DNA of 64,000 nucleotides, from contig JAEINT010000003.1 in the NCBI GenBank assembly GCA_016342745.1, positions 186,001-250,000 on the forward strand. Reading direction: 5' to 3'. The stretch's first letter is position 1. Each line of letters opens with the position of its first letter. Source of the stretch: Labilibaculum sp. (GTDB lineage: Bacteria; Bacteroidota; Bacteroidia; Bacteroidales; Marinifilaceae). Positions 46,900 to 55,298 of the stretch are shown one piece after another. A program made the position numbers and the translations under genes. The notes beneath the pieces were generated by a model. It did no database searches, was not told the origin of the DNA, and worked only from the letters and a program-made list of their open reading frames with translations.

Positions 46900-48175
46900 A
46901 TTTGGTTACGGCTTTTCGAAAGAACTGCGAAGAATAACCAATTTATACTCAATTAGCGAATCAGAATTATCCGATTTAAAGCATCAGGAATTCGTGAAGC
47001 AATATCGAAACGCATTTAAAAATTCAAAGTTTTATGCGAAGCTATATCAAGAACACGGATTGAAACTTGATTCTGTTAAATCTATTGATGATGCTGAAAA
47101 AATTCCAATTATTACAAAGGAAGATATTCGTCATCGAGTGGATGAATTGCTTACAAGTAGCAAACTGTTTGTTTATACTGCTTACACAAGCGGAACAACG
47201 GGTTCTCCTTTAAGATTATACAGGGATTATCAATCGGTTTGTAAGGAGTATTCTTACGGATATCATTACCAAACATCTCATGGATATCAATTGGGAGATA
47301 AGGTTATTTCGATAAAAGGTGATCTGAATAAAAATAATATTTCCAGATTTGATCGTTCACTTAATACCTTGCATTTATCGAGCTATAATTTGAATCAATC
47401 CAACATTAAAAAGTACCATCAATTGATAAAAGATTTCAATCCGAAGGTGGTTAAAGCTTATCCTAGTTCCTTACAGATTTTGGCAGTTGAATTGTATAAG
47501 GCTGGCTTAAATTTACACATTCCAATTGCTTTTACATCATCGGAGGTTTTACACGATTTTCAACGCACAATCATAGAAAAGGTATTGCAAACAAAGGTTT
47601 TTGATTGGTATGGTAATTCGGAACAAACCATTGCTTTAGGTCAGGTAAAGAAGGAATTGTATCAGGATATACCCTTGTATGGACATATAGAGGTCAAAGA
47701 GAAATGTATTGTCACAACTGGTTTTATTAACAGGTCGTTTCCATTAATACGATATCAGATTGACGATGTTATAAAATTAAAATGCGATAGTAGCTGCATT
47801 CGTTGTTGCACAAGTAGAATTTTAGGTCGAGATAATCAGTATGTTTTGCTCAAAAGTGGTCAGCAAATTGGACTTTTAGATCATGCCTTTAATTTCAGTA
47901 ATGTGAAAAATATATTAGGAGCTCAAATCGTACAGGATGTTCCTGGTGAAATAAATTTGAATATCATACCTGATTGTAATTTTACCGAGAATAATAAAGA
48001 TGAATTAATCAGAAATTTAGTAGACCTGTTAGGCGAGGATTGTAAAATTCATTATCGGGTGATTACGGAAGATCAAATTATTAGAACGAATTCAGGGAAA
48101 TACAATCTAATGGTTTCGAATATAAAATTAAGTGAAAGAAATCAAGTGATAAATGAGATTCTGCACGAGGCATAG
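46856..48175 (+). CDS. CapK/PaaK-like adenylate-forming enzyme, copy 1
   Basis: The 439-residue protein of the phenylacetate-CoA ligase/CapK type has the AMP-binding loop AYTSGTTGSPLRLYRD (about 102-117), KAYPSSLQIL, FTSSEVL, VFDWYGNSEQTIALGQ and FPLIRYQIDDVI. A Cys cluster (CDSSCIRCC, about 312-320) precedes GRDNQYVLL, in the place where CapK proteins often have CxCGR. It presumably activates a carboxylic acid for transfer to the polymer. The start overlapping the upstream gene by 44 bp is supported by the paralogue, whose N-terminus aligns residue for residue (MSYRxxxDxxxxKIKFGxGF). Confidence 0.88.
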   Translation: MSYRGVRDYLLSKIKFGYGFSKELRRITNLYSISESELSDLKHQEFVKQYRNAFKNSKFYAKLYQEHGLKLDSVKSIDDAEKIPIITKEDIRHRVDELLTSSKLFVYTAYTSGTTGSPLRLYRDYQSVCKEYSYGYHYQTSHGYQLGDKVISIKGDLNKNNISRFDRSLNTLHLSSYNLNQSNIKKYHQLIKDFNPKVVKAYPSSLQILAVELYKAGLNLHIPIAFTSSEVLHDFQRTIIEKVLQTKVFDWYGNSEQTIALGQVKKELYQDIPLYGHIEVKEKCIVTTGFINRSFPLIRYQIDDVIKLKCDSSCIRCCTSRILGRDNQYVLLKSGQQIGLLDHAFNFSNVKNILGAQIVQDVPGEINLNIIPDCNFTENNKDELIRNLVDLLGEDCKIHYRVITEDQIIRTNSGKYNLMVSNIKLSERNQVINEILHEA

Positions 48176-48224
48176 TCCGTATTTATTGGCTGATCGTCAC
48201 GAAGATTAACTTTAATTTTTGAAC

Positions 48225-49493
48225 ATGAGTTATCGATTAATTAAAGATTTAATTGCATATAAGATAAAGTTCGGAAGTGGTTTTGAAAGAGAGCTTAGAA
48301 AAATTATTGGCTTAGGGGAATGTTCTAAGCAAGAATTAATGGATTTAAAAGAGCAAGAGTTTATAAGTCAGTTTCAGAATGCATTCACGAATTCAAAATT
48401 TTATAAAAATCTGTATCAATCACATGGAATTACTATTGATACAGTTAAGACCTTAGCGGATGCAAGCAAGCTTCCAATTATAGATAAGAAAACGGTTAGA
48501 GAGAATAGTGCAGATATCTTAACAAAATGTAAGTTGACAGTTTTTAAAGCCTATTCGAGTGGAACTACAGGAACTCCATTACAGGTTTATAGAGACTTTA
48601 GTTCTACCATAAAGGAATATGCATATGGCCATTATTTTCAGCAAATGCATGGTTATAATCTTGGCGATCGAGTTGTTTCTTTGCGTGGAACCTTAGATAG
48701 AAACACACTTTCTTACGTTGATAAGAGCAATAATGTACTCTACATTTCTAGTTTTCATTTGAACACCAATAAAATAGATGAGATTTATCAATTGATTAAC
48801 GATTTTCAGCCAAAAGTTATAAAGGCATATCCTAGTTCAATGCACATTTTGGCTACTGAATTACTTAAAACAGGTAGAGAATTAAACATTCCAATAGCAT
48901 TCACATCATCGGAAGTATTGCATGGGTTTCAGCGAGATTTAGTAGAAAGAATTCTGCATACTAAAATATATGATTGGTACGGAAATGCAGAACAAACAGT
49001 AGCATTTGGTCAATTTGATGATTGTATGTATCGGGAATTTCCATTGTATTCTCACACCGAATTTGAAGATAAACATCTAATTACAACAGGATTTATAAAT
49101 ACGGTTTTTCCTTTGATTAGATATAAAGTTGATGACATTGTTCAATTGGCACCTTCTAGCAATGGCATTTGTGTTGTTGAAAAAATTGAGGGAAGAGACG
49201 ATGATTATGTGATTTTGAAAGATGGTCAGAAAATAGGAAGATTGGATTTGGCTTTTAAACAAGTTAATGAACTTTTGGCTGCTCAAATTATTCAAGAAAA
49301 GGTTGGCGAAATCATTGTTAACATTATTCCAGACAAGGGATTTACAAAGTTGCATTGTGAAAGTATAGAACAAAATTTAAGGAATTTATTGGGGCCAGAT
49401 TGTTTATTGAAATTTGAAAAAATAGAGACCAATCAATTGATAAGAAGCGATAAAGGAAAGTTCAATTTAGTAGTTTCTCAACTGAAGAAGTAA
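48225..49493 (+). CDS. CapK/PaaK-like adenylate-forming enzyme, copy 2
   Basis: This 422-residue tandem paralogue of the preceding gene has AYSSGTTGTPLQVYRD, KAYPSSMHIL, FTSSEVLHGFQRDLVERIL, IYDWYGNAEQTVAFGQ and FPLIRYKVDDIVQL. It lacks the Cys cluster of copy 1 (only one Cys remains at that place). The ATG at 48225 is used; a TTG two codons upstream is possible. Its stop overlaps the next start by one base (TAATG). It probably activates a different acid from copy 1. Confidence 0.87.
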   Translation: MSYRLIKDLIAYKIKFGSGFERELRKIIGLGECSKQELMDLKEQEFISQFQNAFTNSKFYKNLYQSHGITIDTVKTLADASKLPIIDKKTVRENSADILTKCKLTVFKAYSSGTTGTPLQVYRDFSSTIKEYAYGHYFQQMHGYNLGDRVVSLRGTLDRNTLSYVDKSNNVLYISSFHLNTNKIDEIYQLINDFQPKVIKAYPSSMHILATELLKTGRELNIPIAFTSSEVLHGFQRDLVERILHTKIYDWYGNAEQTVAFGQFDDCMYREFPLYSHTEFEDKHLITTGFINTVFPLIRYKVDDIVQLAPSSNGICVVEKIEGRDDDYVILKDGQKIGRLDLAFKQVNELLAAQIIQEKVGEIIVNIIPDKGFTKLHCESIEQNLRNLLGPDCLLKFEKIETNQLIRSDKGKFNLVVSQLKK

Positions 49494-50593
49494 TGAGGGT
49501 AAGCAAAAAAGAAATTTTGATTATTGGAGCAGGTCCGCAAGCCTTGTTTTTGGTTCGAGAATACAGTCGATTGGCTTATGATGTGACGCTTGTTGGCCGA
49601 GAAAATGAGATTGCCATGCATTCTCGTTATGGCAAAAAAATTAAGCTTGAAAACGAGCAAGATTTAATCACACAATTGTCTCGATTAGCCGAATCCAAAA
49701 AAGGAATGGATTGTTGGGTAGCGAGTGGTTTTTATTTAGCTTTTTTGATGGATCGTTATCCTGATTTTTTCAATCAGTTTAATGTACTCCCGAAAGACTC
49801 AGAAGCTTTATCGGTTTTTCTAAATAAACTTAACACATATCAGTTAGCAGAGAAAGTAAATTGCAAATACCCAAAATCAATCATTCTTAGTGATTTAAAC
49901 GATGAAACTGATTTTGATTTAATACAATTTCCGCAGATAGTAAAGTGGAACCAAGACATTTTTCTTTATGAAAAACCAGGATTTAAAACTTGTTTGGTGC
50001 ACAGTGTAAAGGAGTTGAAAAATCTCCACCAAACCTTAATCAAGAAGGAAAAAGAAGCACTTGTAATGCAAGCTTATCTAGGCGAAGATTTAGAAAATAA
50101 TTTTTCATACGGTGCTTATTTTCAAAAGGGGCAATTAGTTGCAGGAATTTGTGTTAACGAGGTTCGGCATTTTCGATCAGGAGTTTCTTCGGTAGTGGAA
50201 GAATATACAGGAGAATTTGCAGATCTAATTGCTGGTAAGTCTATTGGCTTAATAGGTCAGACACAGTTTACTGGGTTTTTAGATGTAGAATTTAAAATTT
50301 ACAATGGCGAAGCGTATTTGTTAGAGGTGAATCCAAGACCATTTGGTTTTATAAAAATAATGAAGCTAAAATACCCTGATTTAATACCATTTATTCTTGG
50401 AGAGAAAAAGAGTCATAGCAAAAATCCAAAACCTGTAAAATGGATGAATGTTTTGCGAGACTGTGTTTTAATTGCTAAAAAACCTAGTAAGGTTCTACAC
50501 ATGTTATCCATTCTGTTTGATTTTAGTAATCGAACATTGGATGTCTGGGATATCAGTGATCTTAAGCCATTTTTCTATCAGGTAAAACGTTAA
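49493..50593 (+). CDS. ATP-grasp ligase, copy B
   Basis: The 366-residue protein has an N-terminal nucleotide-binding-like fold (KEILIIGAGPQALFLVREYSRL) and an ATP-grasp domain. The latter shows PQIVKWNQDIFLY (Lys of the P-loop region), LVMQAYLGEDLENNFSYGAYF and FTGFLDVEFKIYNGEAYLLEVNPRPFGFIK (metal-binding Glu and Asn). It is unlike copy A in sequence and probably joins a different carboxylate and amine. It is translationally coupled to the second CapK-like gene by a TAATG overlap. Confidence 0.85.
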   Translation: MRVSKKEILIIGAGPQALFLVREYSRLAYDVTLVGRENEIAMHSRYGKKIKLENEQDLITQLSRLAESKKGMDCWVASGFYLAFLMDRYPDFFNQFNVLPKDSEALSVFLNKLNTYQLAEKVNCKYPKSIILSDLNDETDFDLIQFPQIVKWNQDIFLYEKPGFKTCLVHSVKELKNLHQTLIKKEKEALVMQAYLGEDLENNFSYGAYFQKGQLVAGICVNEVRHFRSGVSSVVEEYTGEFADLIAGKSIGLIGQTQFTGFLDVEFKIYNGEAYLLEVNPRPFGFIKIMKLKYPDLIPFILGEKKSHSKNPKPVKWMNVLRDCVLIAKKPSKVLHMLSILFDFSNRTLDVWDISDLKPFFYQVKR

Positions 50594-50620
50594 ATCAACA
50601 TTAAAATTCGACATAATTTA

Positions 50621-51700
50621 ATGACTACTCTTTGTCTTACGCTTGATTACGAATTGTTTGGATCTGGTCGGGGAAATGTGTTTCGGCACATGATTGAACC
50701 AACCAATAGAATGTTAAAAATCTGCCAAGAGCACAACATTAAATTGACCATTTTTTTTGAAGTCGTAGAATATTGGAAAATTAAAGAAGCTTTTGAGAAT
50801 GGGATTAGCATGGGATACGACTCAAATCCTGCAGAAGCTATAGAGGAACAAATTAAAAGAGCTTACAAGCTTGGGCACGATGTACAATTGCATTTGCATC
50901 CTCAGTGGATTGATGCCAAATATGTGAATGATGCATGGGAATTGAATTTAGACTATTGGAGATTGCCAGAAGTGCCAGATCATGCCAATGAATCCATTAG
51001 TATGGGATTATCTGATTTGCTTCGTTCTGGAAAGGAAACTTTAGAAGCCCTTTTGCAAAATGATCATCCAGAATACAAATGCAATATTCTAAGAGCTGGA
51101 GGTTACAATATCGATCCATCAGAAAGATTGTTGAAGGTCTTGAAAGAGCATTCATTTATTGCTGATAGCTCAGTTTATTATGGAGGAAAGGCAGAAGGAA
51201 ACCTCTCTCGATACGATTATTCTAATATTTCAGATTCTAAAGCCTATTGGTATACTACAGAGGATTCTTTGCTAACGACCAATGGGAAAAGCAGTGGTTT
51301 TTTAGAATTGCCAATTTACGCAAAAACAAAGCGACGTTTTTTAAAATACGATACTGTGAGACTTAAGTCGGCAATGCAGAACAAAGCCAATTCCATAGAG
51401 AAGTTTAAGAACAATAGTGCCAAGAAATCAAAATTAGAAACACTAAGATTCTTACTACAAAAAGAAGCTTTAACCTGGGACTTTTGTCTATTCTCAAAAC
51501 GAAAAATGAGAAGTTTTTTAAATTCGGCAATAAAGCTGCAAAAGCAATCTGCAATGCTATTTCATCCTTTTGTTTTGGTGGGTCATCCAAAAGATTTCTA
51601 TTACAATGATGCCTTGCTTTTTTTGGCAAAACAATCGACTAAACAAAATCTAGATTTTGTTACCGTTACTGATTTAGTGAACAAAATTAAGCAACAATAA
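50621..51700 (+). CDS. Polysaccharide deacetylase-like protein (NodB fold), copy B
   Basis: This 359-residue protein opens with LCLTLDYELFGSGRG (motif 1, Asp and Glu), followed by LGHDVQLHLHPQWID (metal-binding His residues), ILRAGGYNIDPSERLLKVL (motif 3) and a late LFHPFVLVGHPKDFY with the last catalytic His. No signal peptide is present, so it should act in the cytoplasm, perhaps on the lipid-linked precursor. It is unlike deacetylase copy A in length and motif detail. Substrate unknown. Confidence 0.82.
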   Translation: MTTLCLTLDYELFGSGRGNVFRHMIEPTNRMLKICQEHNIKLTIFFEVVEYWKIKEAFENGISMGYDSNPAEAIEEQIKRAYKLGHDVQLHLHPQWIDAKYVNDAWELNLDYWRLPEVPDHANESISMGLSDLLRSGKETLEALLQNDHPEYKCNILRAGGYNIDPSERLLKVLKEHSFIADSSVYYGGKAEGNLSRYDYSNISDSKAYWYTTEDSLLTTNGKSSGFLELPIYAKTKRRFLKYDTVRLKSAMQNKANSIEKFKNNSAKKSKLETLRFLLQKEALTWDFCLFSKRKMRSFLNSAIKLQKQSAMLFHPFVLVGHPKDFYYNDALLFLAKQSTKQNLDFVTVTDLVNKIKQQ

Positions 51701-51715
51701 TTCTTTACTCCAATT

Positions 51716-51733
51716 ACCTCAGTAGAGGTTTTT
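51716..51733 (+). terminator. Weak hairpin with T-tract inside the operon
   Basis: ACCTC and GAGGT flank AGTA and are followed by TTTT, in the 66-bp gap before the alpha-toroid gene. It is too weak to be a firm terminator and could attenuate distal expression. Confidence 0.3.
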
Positions 51734-51766
51734 ATCCATTTTGCTTTAAGAATAATTTCAAATTTA

Positions 51767-52969
51767 ATGTATAAACAAAGCTTTGAAAAACTTCGCACTT
51801 ACGTCGAAGAACAAGAATATAAAGGCTGGGACCCATATGATGGTTTGAATTCTAGGTTATTCCAGGCAATGCCTTTTGTGAAAAACAGTAGGCTAATGCG
51901 ATTGGTTTGGATTCAATTTTTCAAAAAAAGCCCAATGAATTTCCGGGGTCTTACGAGAGTTGAGAAAGCATATAACCCTAAAGGTCTTGGTTTATTTCTT
52001 AGTGGTTATTGCAAGCTCTATCAATTCGATCGAACACAGGAAGTAAGATCCCGGATTCGTTTTTTAAGTGACAAGTTATTGGAATTGCAATCGAAAAATT
52101 GGTCGGGGCCATGTTGGGGATACAACTTTGACTGGCAAGCTCGAGCATTTTTTCAACCCAAGGGAACGCCATCGGTCGTTGTTACAACTTATGTTGGATC
52201 GGCATTATTAGATGCTTACGAAATATTGGGCGATCAAAAATTATTAGAAACAGCTATAAATATAAAGGACTTTATTTTAAAGGATTTAAATCGGACTTAT
52301 GACGGAAATGGCGATTTTTGTTTTTCCTATTCACCTTTAGATGAGACTCAAGTTTACAATGCTTCGCTATTGGGAAGCAGAATGTTATCTCGAATTTATC
52401 ATTACACAAAAGATGAAGAGGTGATTACATGTGCTAAACAATCGGTTCAGTATTGTATCAATCATCAAAATGAGGATGGTTCCTGGTCATATGGCAATTT
52501 GCCTTATCATCGATGGATTGATAATTTCCATACAGGCTTTAATCTGGAAGCGTTATCGGAGTATAGAAAGTACGCACAAGATTCTTCATTCGATCAGCAA
52601 ATACAAATAGGATTGGATTACTATCTAAAGAACTTTTTCTCGGAAGATGGAACGCCAAAATATTATACCAATTCGGTTTATCCAATTGACATTCATTGTC
52701 CAGCACAATTGCCAATTACGCTTCGCAGTTTAAACGTTTTTGAACAGAATAAAGAATTAGTCGACCGTGTTTTAAATTGGACAATAAGTAATCTTCAAGA
52801 TGAATCTGGATATTTCTATTTCCAATCAGGGAAAAGAGGAAAAAATAAGATTCCATACATACGATGGGCACAGGCTTGGATGTTTTTAGCCTTGTCAAAT
52901 TACTTAGCAACCACCTTAAAAACACCGGAATATGAGAAAGAGAATTACGATAATGAATTCGCCGGTTGA
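51767..52969 (+). CDS. Probable (alpha/alpha)6-toroid protein of polysaccharide loci, function unknown
   Basis: The 400-residue protein has no signal peptide. It shows repeated helix pairs and the segments VVTTYVGSALLDAYEILGD, LLGSRMLSRIYHYTKDEEV, YCINHQNEDGSWSYG, DNFHTGFNLEALSEYRKYA and YIRWAQAWMFLALSNYL. The periodic GxxxxxxW/helix pattern and NEDGSW resemble alpha-toroid enzymes such as six-hairpin glycosidases, glucuronyl epimerases or terpenoid-cyclase-like proteins. I cannot name catalytic residues. Position in the operon suggests a glycan-modifying or lyase-like role. It overlaps the GT26 gene by 38 bp. Confidence 0.6.
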   Translation: MYKQSFEKLRTYVEEQEYKGWDPYDGLNSRLFQAMPFVKNSRLMRLVWIQFFKKSPMNFRGLTRVEKAYNPKGLGLFLSGYCKLYQFDRTQEVRSRIRFLSDKLLELQSKNWSGPCWGYNFDWQARAFFQPKGTPSVVVTTYVGSALLDAYEILGDQKLLETAINIKDFILKDLNRTYDGNGDFCFSYSPLDETQVYNASLLGSRMLSRIYHYTKDEEVITCAKQSVQYCINHQNEDGSWSYGNLPYHRWIDNFHTGFNLEALSEYRKYAQDSSFDQQIQIGLDYYLKNFFSEDGTPKYYTNSVYPIDIHCPAQLPITLRSLNVFEQNKELVDRVLNWTISNLQDESGYFYFQSGKRGKNKIPYIRWAQAWMFLALSNYLATTLKTPEYEKENYDNEFAG

Positions 52970-53669
52970 TGTTCTAACAATGGAGGAAACCCTTCATTTA
53001 ATAGATGATTCGATTAGGGATAAGAAGCCAATTCAGCACATTGTGGTTAATGCAGCCAAGCTGGTTAACATGCAAAGTGATGAAGAATTGTACGAGTCGG
53101 TTGTTTCAAGTGATATTATAAATGCTGATGGTATGGCAGTCGTGTGGGCTTCAGGAATGTTGGGCGAAGCCTTGCCAGAAAGAGTTTCAGGAGTCGATTT
53201 GATGCAAGAATTAGTGATTTTGGCAGCTGAAAAAAACTACAAAATATTCTTTTTTGGAGGTAAAGAAGAGGTCGTTACCGAGGTAGTTCGCAAGTACACT
53301 TCTGTTTTTGGAAAAGAAGTAATAGCTGGTTATCGAAATGGCTATTTCCAAAAAGAGGAAGAAGGAGTTATTGCTGATCAAATTGCCGAATCGAAAGCCG
53401 ATATTTTATTTGTAGCAATCAGTTCGCCAACAAAGGAGATATTTCTAAGCACCTATAAAGATCAATTAAAAGTTCCATTTATTATGGGCGTTGGAGGATC
53501 TTTTGATGTGGTAGCAGGAAAAGTAAAACGAGCTCCCGTTTGGATGCAAAATGCAGGATTGGAATGGTTCTACAGAATTTTACAAGAACCACAAAGAATG
53601 TGGAAAAGGTATCTGGTAACCAATACCTTATTTATCTATTATATCCTAAAAGAGAAGTTACGGAGATAA
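52932..53669 (+). CDS. WecG/TagA/CpsF family glycosyltransferase (GT26)
   Basis: The 245-residue enzyme transfers ManNAcA or ManNAc to a lipid-linked acceptor. Family signatures are ITIMNSPVDVLTMEETL, HIVVNAAKLV, NADGMAVVWASGMLGEALPERVSGVDLM, KIFFFGGKEEVV, AGYRNGYF and FIMGVGGSFDVVAGKVKRAPVWMQNAGLEWFYRILQEP. The start at 52932 restores the family N-terminus despite a 38-bp overlap with the upstream gene; ATG 52953 would cut the first strand. With wecB and wecC in the same operon, UDP-ManNAcA is the probable donor. Confidence 0.93.
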   Translation: MRKRITIMNSPVDVLTMEETLHLIDDSIRDKKPIQHIVVNAAKLVNMQSDEELYESVVSSDIINADGMAVVWASGMLGEALPERVSGVDLMQELVILAAEKNYKIFFFGGKEEVVTEVVRKYTSVFGKEVIAGYRNGYFQKEEEGVIADQIAESKADILFVAISSPTKEIFLSTYKDQLKVPFIMGVGGSFDVVAGKVKRAPVWMQNAGLEWFYRILQEPQRMWKRYLVTNTLFIYYILKEKLRR

Positions 53670-53727
53670 TAATAGCAGAGAACTAGTTAGAATATGATTT
53701 TACAGTTCTTGATTATACGATGAATGA

Positions 53728-53775
53728 ATTTTCATGAACTCAACCATCATGAAAATATTTAGAAAGCAAGTTGAG
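53728..53775 (+). promoter_or_regulatory. Hairpin with TCAACCA loop, copy 3, and possible pseudoknot
   Basis: ATTTTCATGA (53728-53737) and TCATGAAAAT (53747-53756) form a perfect 10-bp stem around the 9-nt loop ACTCAACCA. CTCAAC in the loop (53739-53744) is complementary to GTTGAG at 53770-53775, so the RNA could fold into a pseudoknot. It lies 70 bp before the priming transferase gene, in the 176-bp gap that follows the GT26 gene. Confidence 0.45.
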
Positions 53776-53845
53776 ATTGACTAACCATCAATAGAAAAAA
53801 TCGAACTGCTTTTTTAATTAAAACTCACTTTAAAACCTTACAACC

Positions 53846-55249
53846 ATGATTAAAGGAAGAGAACAAACCCTTGCTCGTTTGAGTACCCTCGTGCAAGTAA
53901 GTTTATCAGTCGCTTGTTATTGGGTTGTTGCTTGGGCAGTCAACACATTTTTAAAGCCAATAAATATTGATGTTCACGATAACAACACAATTTATTTGCT
54001 GATAATTGCCATTTGGTATACGCTAATAAAGGAATTAAACCTTGGTAAGATGCTCAGAGTAAAGACTTATTCTGAGTTGTTCGCAGAATACTTTGCTTTA
54101 GTAGTCTTAAGTTCAGGTTTACTGTATTTAGGAAGCTTATTCTTAACAGAATCAGTACCAACTTTAATTCTAGCTCTATTCGCATGTTTGAACTTAATTC
54201 TTCTGTTTGGATTTAGAATGTTGAGTTATAAACTCTTTAAATTAATAAGAGGGAAGGGTTTTAATACGCGAAATGTTTTAATCGTTGCCGATGATGAGTC
54301 CTATTTGCATTTTATCGACCGGATGTTGTTTATTCGCGATTGGGGATATAATGTTTGGGCAATAATGTCTGATGGTAAACAAATTAAAAATAAGTATGAA
54401 TCTCATGTGCGTGTTCTGCATGAGCATTTTCAGTTAACTGAAATAATTGATGCGAATGTTGTAGATGAGGTTATTTATTGCAAAGGAAATTTTGATAATG
54501 AAGAAGTACGAGCTTTGATTTATGCCTGTTCGGAAGTTGGCGTAACTTTTAGAGTGTATTCCGATTTGTTAAGTGTTGTTAGTCAGCGTTCCCATCTTAC
54601 CTACTTTAAAGAATTACCATTCTTAACCTTTGCAAACAATACGAAAAACTACTTCGCATTAAAGGTAAAAGAGATTCTTGATTTTTTCTTTTCATTTCTT
54701 ATTGTGACACTGATTTCTCCATTTTTATTAGCAATTTCTGTGGCTATAAAAATTGAAGATGGAGGTCCTATTTTTTTCAGACAAAGACGAGTTGGGCTAA
54801 ACGGTAGAATCTTTTATTGTTTGAAATTCAGAACGATGGTTATGAATGCCGAAGCACTTCGTGTAAAGCTTGAAAGTCAAAATGAGCAATCTGGGCCGGT
54901 TTTTAAAATAAAGAATGATCCTAGGGTTACTCGGGTTGGTCGTTTTTTGCGCAAGACTTCGCTCGATGAATTACCACAATTTTTTAATGTTTTAAAAGGT
55001 GAAATGTCGATTGTTGGACCTCGACCACCTATTCCTTCAGAAGTTCAACAATATCAACGTTGGCAACGCCGACGATTGAGTATGAAACCTGGAATCACAT
55101 GTATTTGGCAAGTATCCGGTCGAAACAACATTCCTTTCGAGGAATGGATGAAGTTGGATATGCTTTACATCGATACCTGGTCATTAAAATTAGATTTAAT
55201 ATTATTTATCAGCACCATTAAAGTTGTGTTCACTGGTGAAGGTCAATAG
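53846..55249 (+). CDS. Undecaprenyl-phosphate sugar phosphotransferase (WbaP/WcaJ-like), initiating enzyme
   Basis: The 467-residue protein has four to five N-terminal membrane helices, a Rossmann-like CoA-binding-type domain (about 150-250) and a C-terminal phosphoglycosyltransferase domain. The latter follows one more hydrophobic segment and shows [32 protein letters not shown] and [38 protein letters not shown]. It transfers the first sugar-1-phosphate to undecaprenyl phosphate. The gene follows a 176-bp gap and may have its own regulation. Confidence 0.94.
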   Translation: MIKGREQTLARLSTLVQVSLSVACYWVVAWAVNTFLKPINIDVHDNNTIYLLIIAIWYTLIKELNLGKMLRVKTYSELFAEYFALVVLSSGLLYLGSLFLTESVPTLILALFACLNLILLFGFRMLSYKLFKLIRGKGFNTRNVLIVADDESYLHFIDRMLFIRDWGYNVWAIMSDGKQIKNKYESHVRVLHEHFQLTEIIDANVVDEVIYCKGNFDNEEVRALIYACSEVGVTFRVYSDLLSVVSQRSHLTYFKELPFLTFANNTKNYFALKVKEILDFFFSFLIVTLISPFLLAISVAIKIEDGGPIFFRQRRVGLNGRIFYCLKFRTMVMNAEALRVKLESQNEQSGPVFKIKNDPRVTRVGRFLRKTSLDELPQFFNVLKGEMSIVGPRPPIPSEVQQYQRWQRRRLSMKPGITCIWQVSGRNNIPFEEWMKLDMLYIDTWSLKLDLILFISTIKVVFTGEGQ

Positions 55250-55298
55250 TATTAATCCCTCTATAATTATTAAATAATAAACCAAAAAAACCAAGACC

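Noticed and set aside
39205-52969. Exosortase/PEP-CTERM-type polysaccharide locus, suggested by FemAB-like and deacetylase genes
   Set aside because: No exosortase or PEP-CTERM protein was found; flippase, polymerase, Wza-like and Wzc-like genes indicate a Wzx/Wzy pathway.
51767-52969. Annotation as delta-aminolevulinic acid dehydratase
   Set aside because: I recall this name on similar proteins, but the sequence has a helical toroid pattern and none of the TIM-barrel lysine or zinc motifs of that enzyme.
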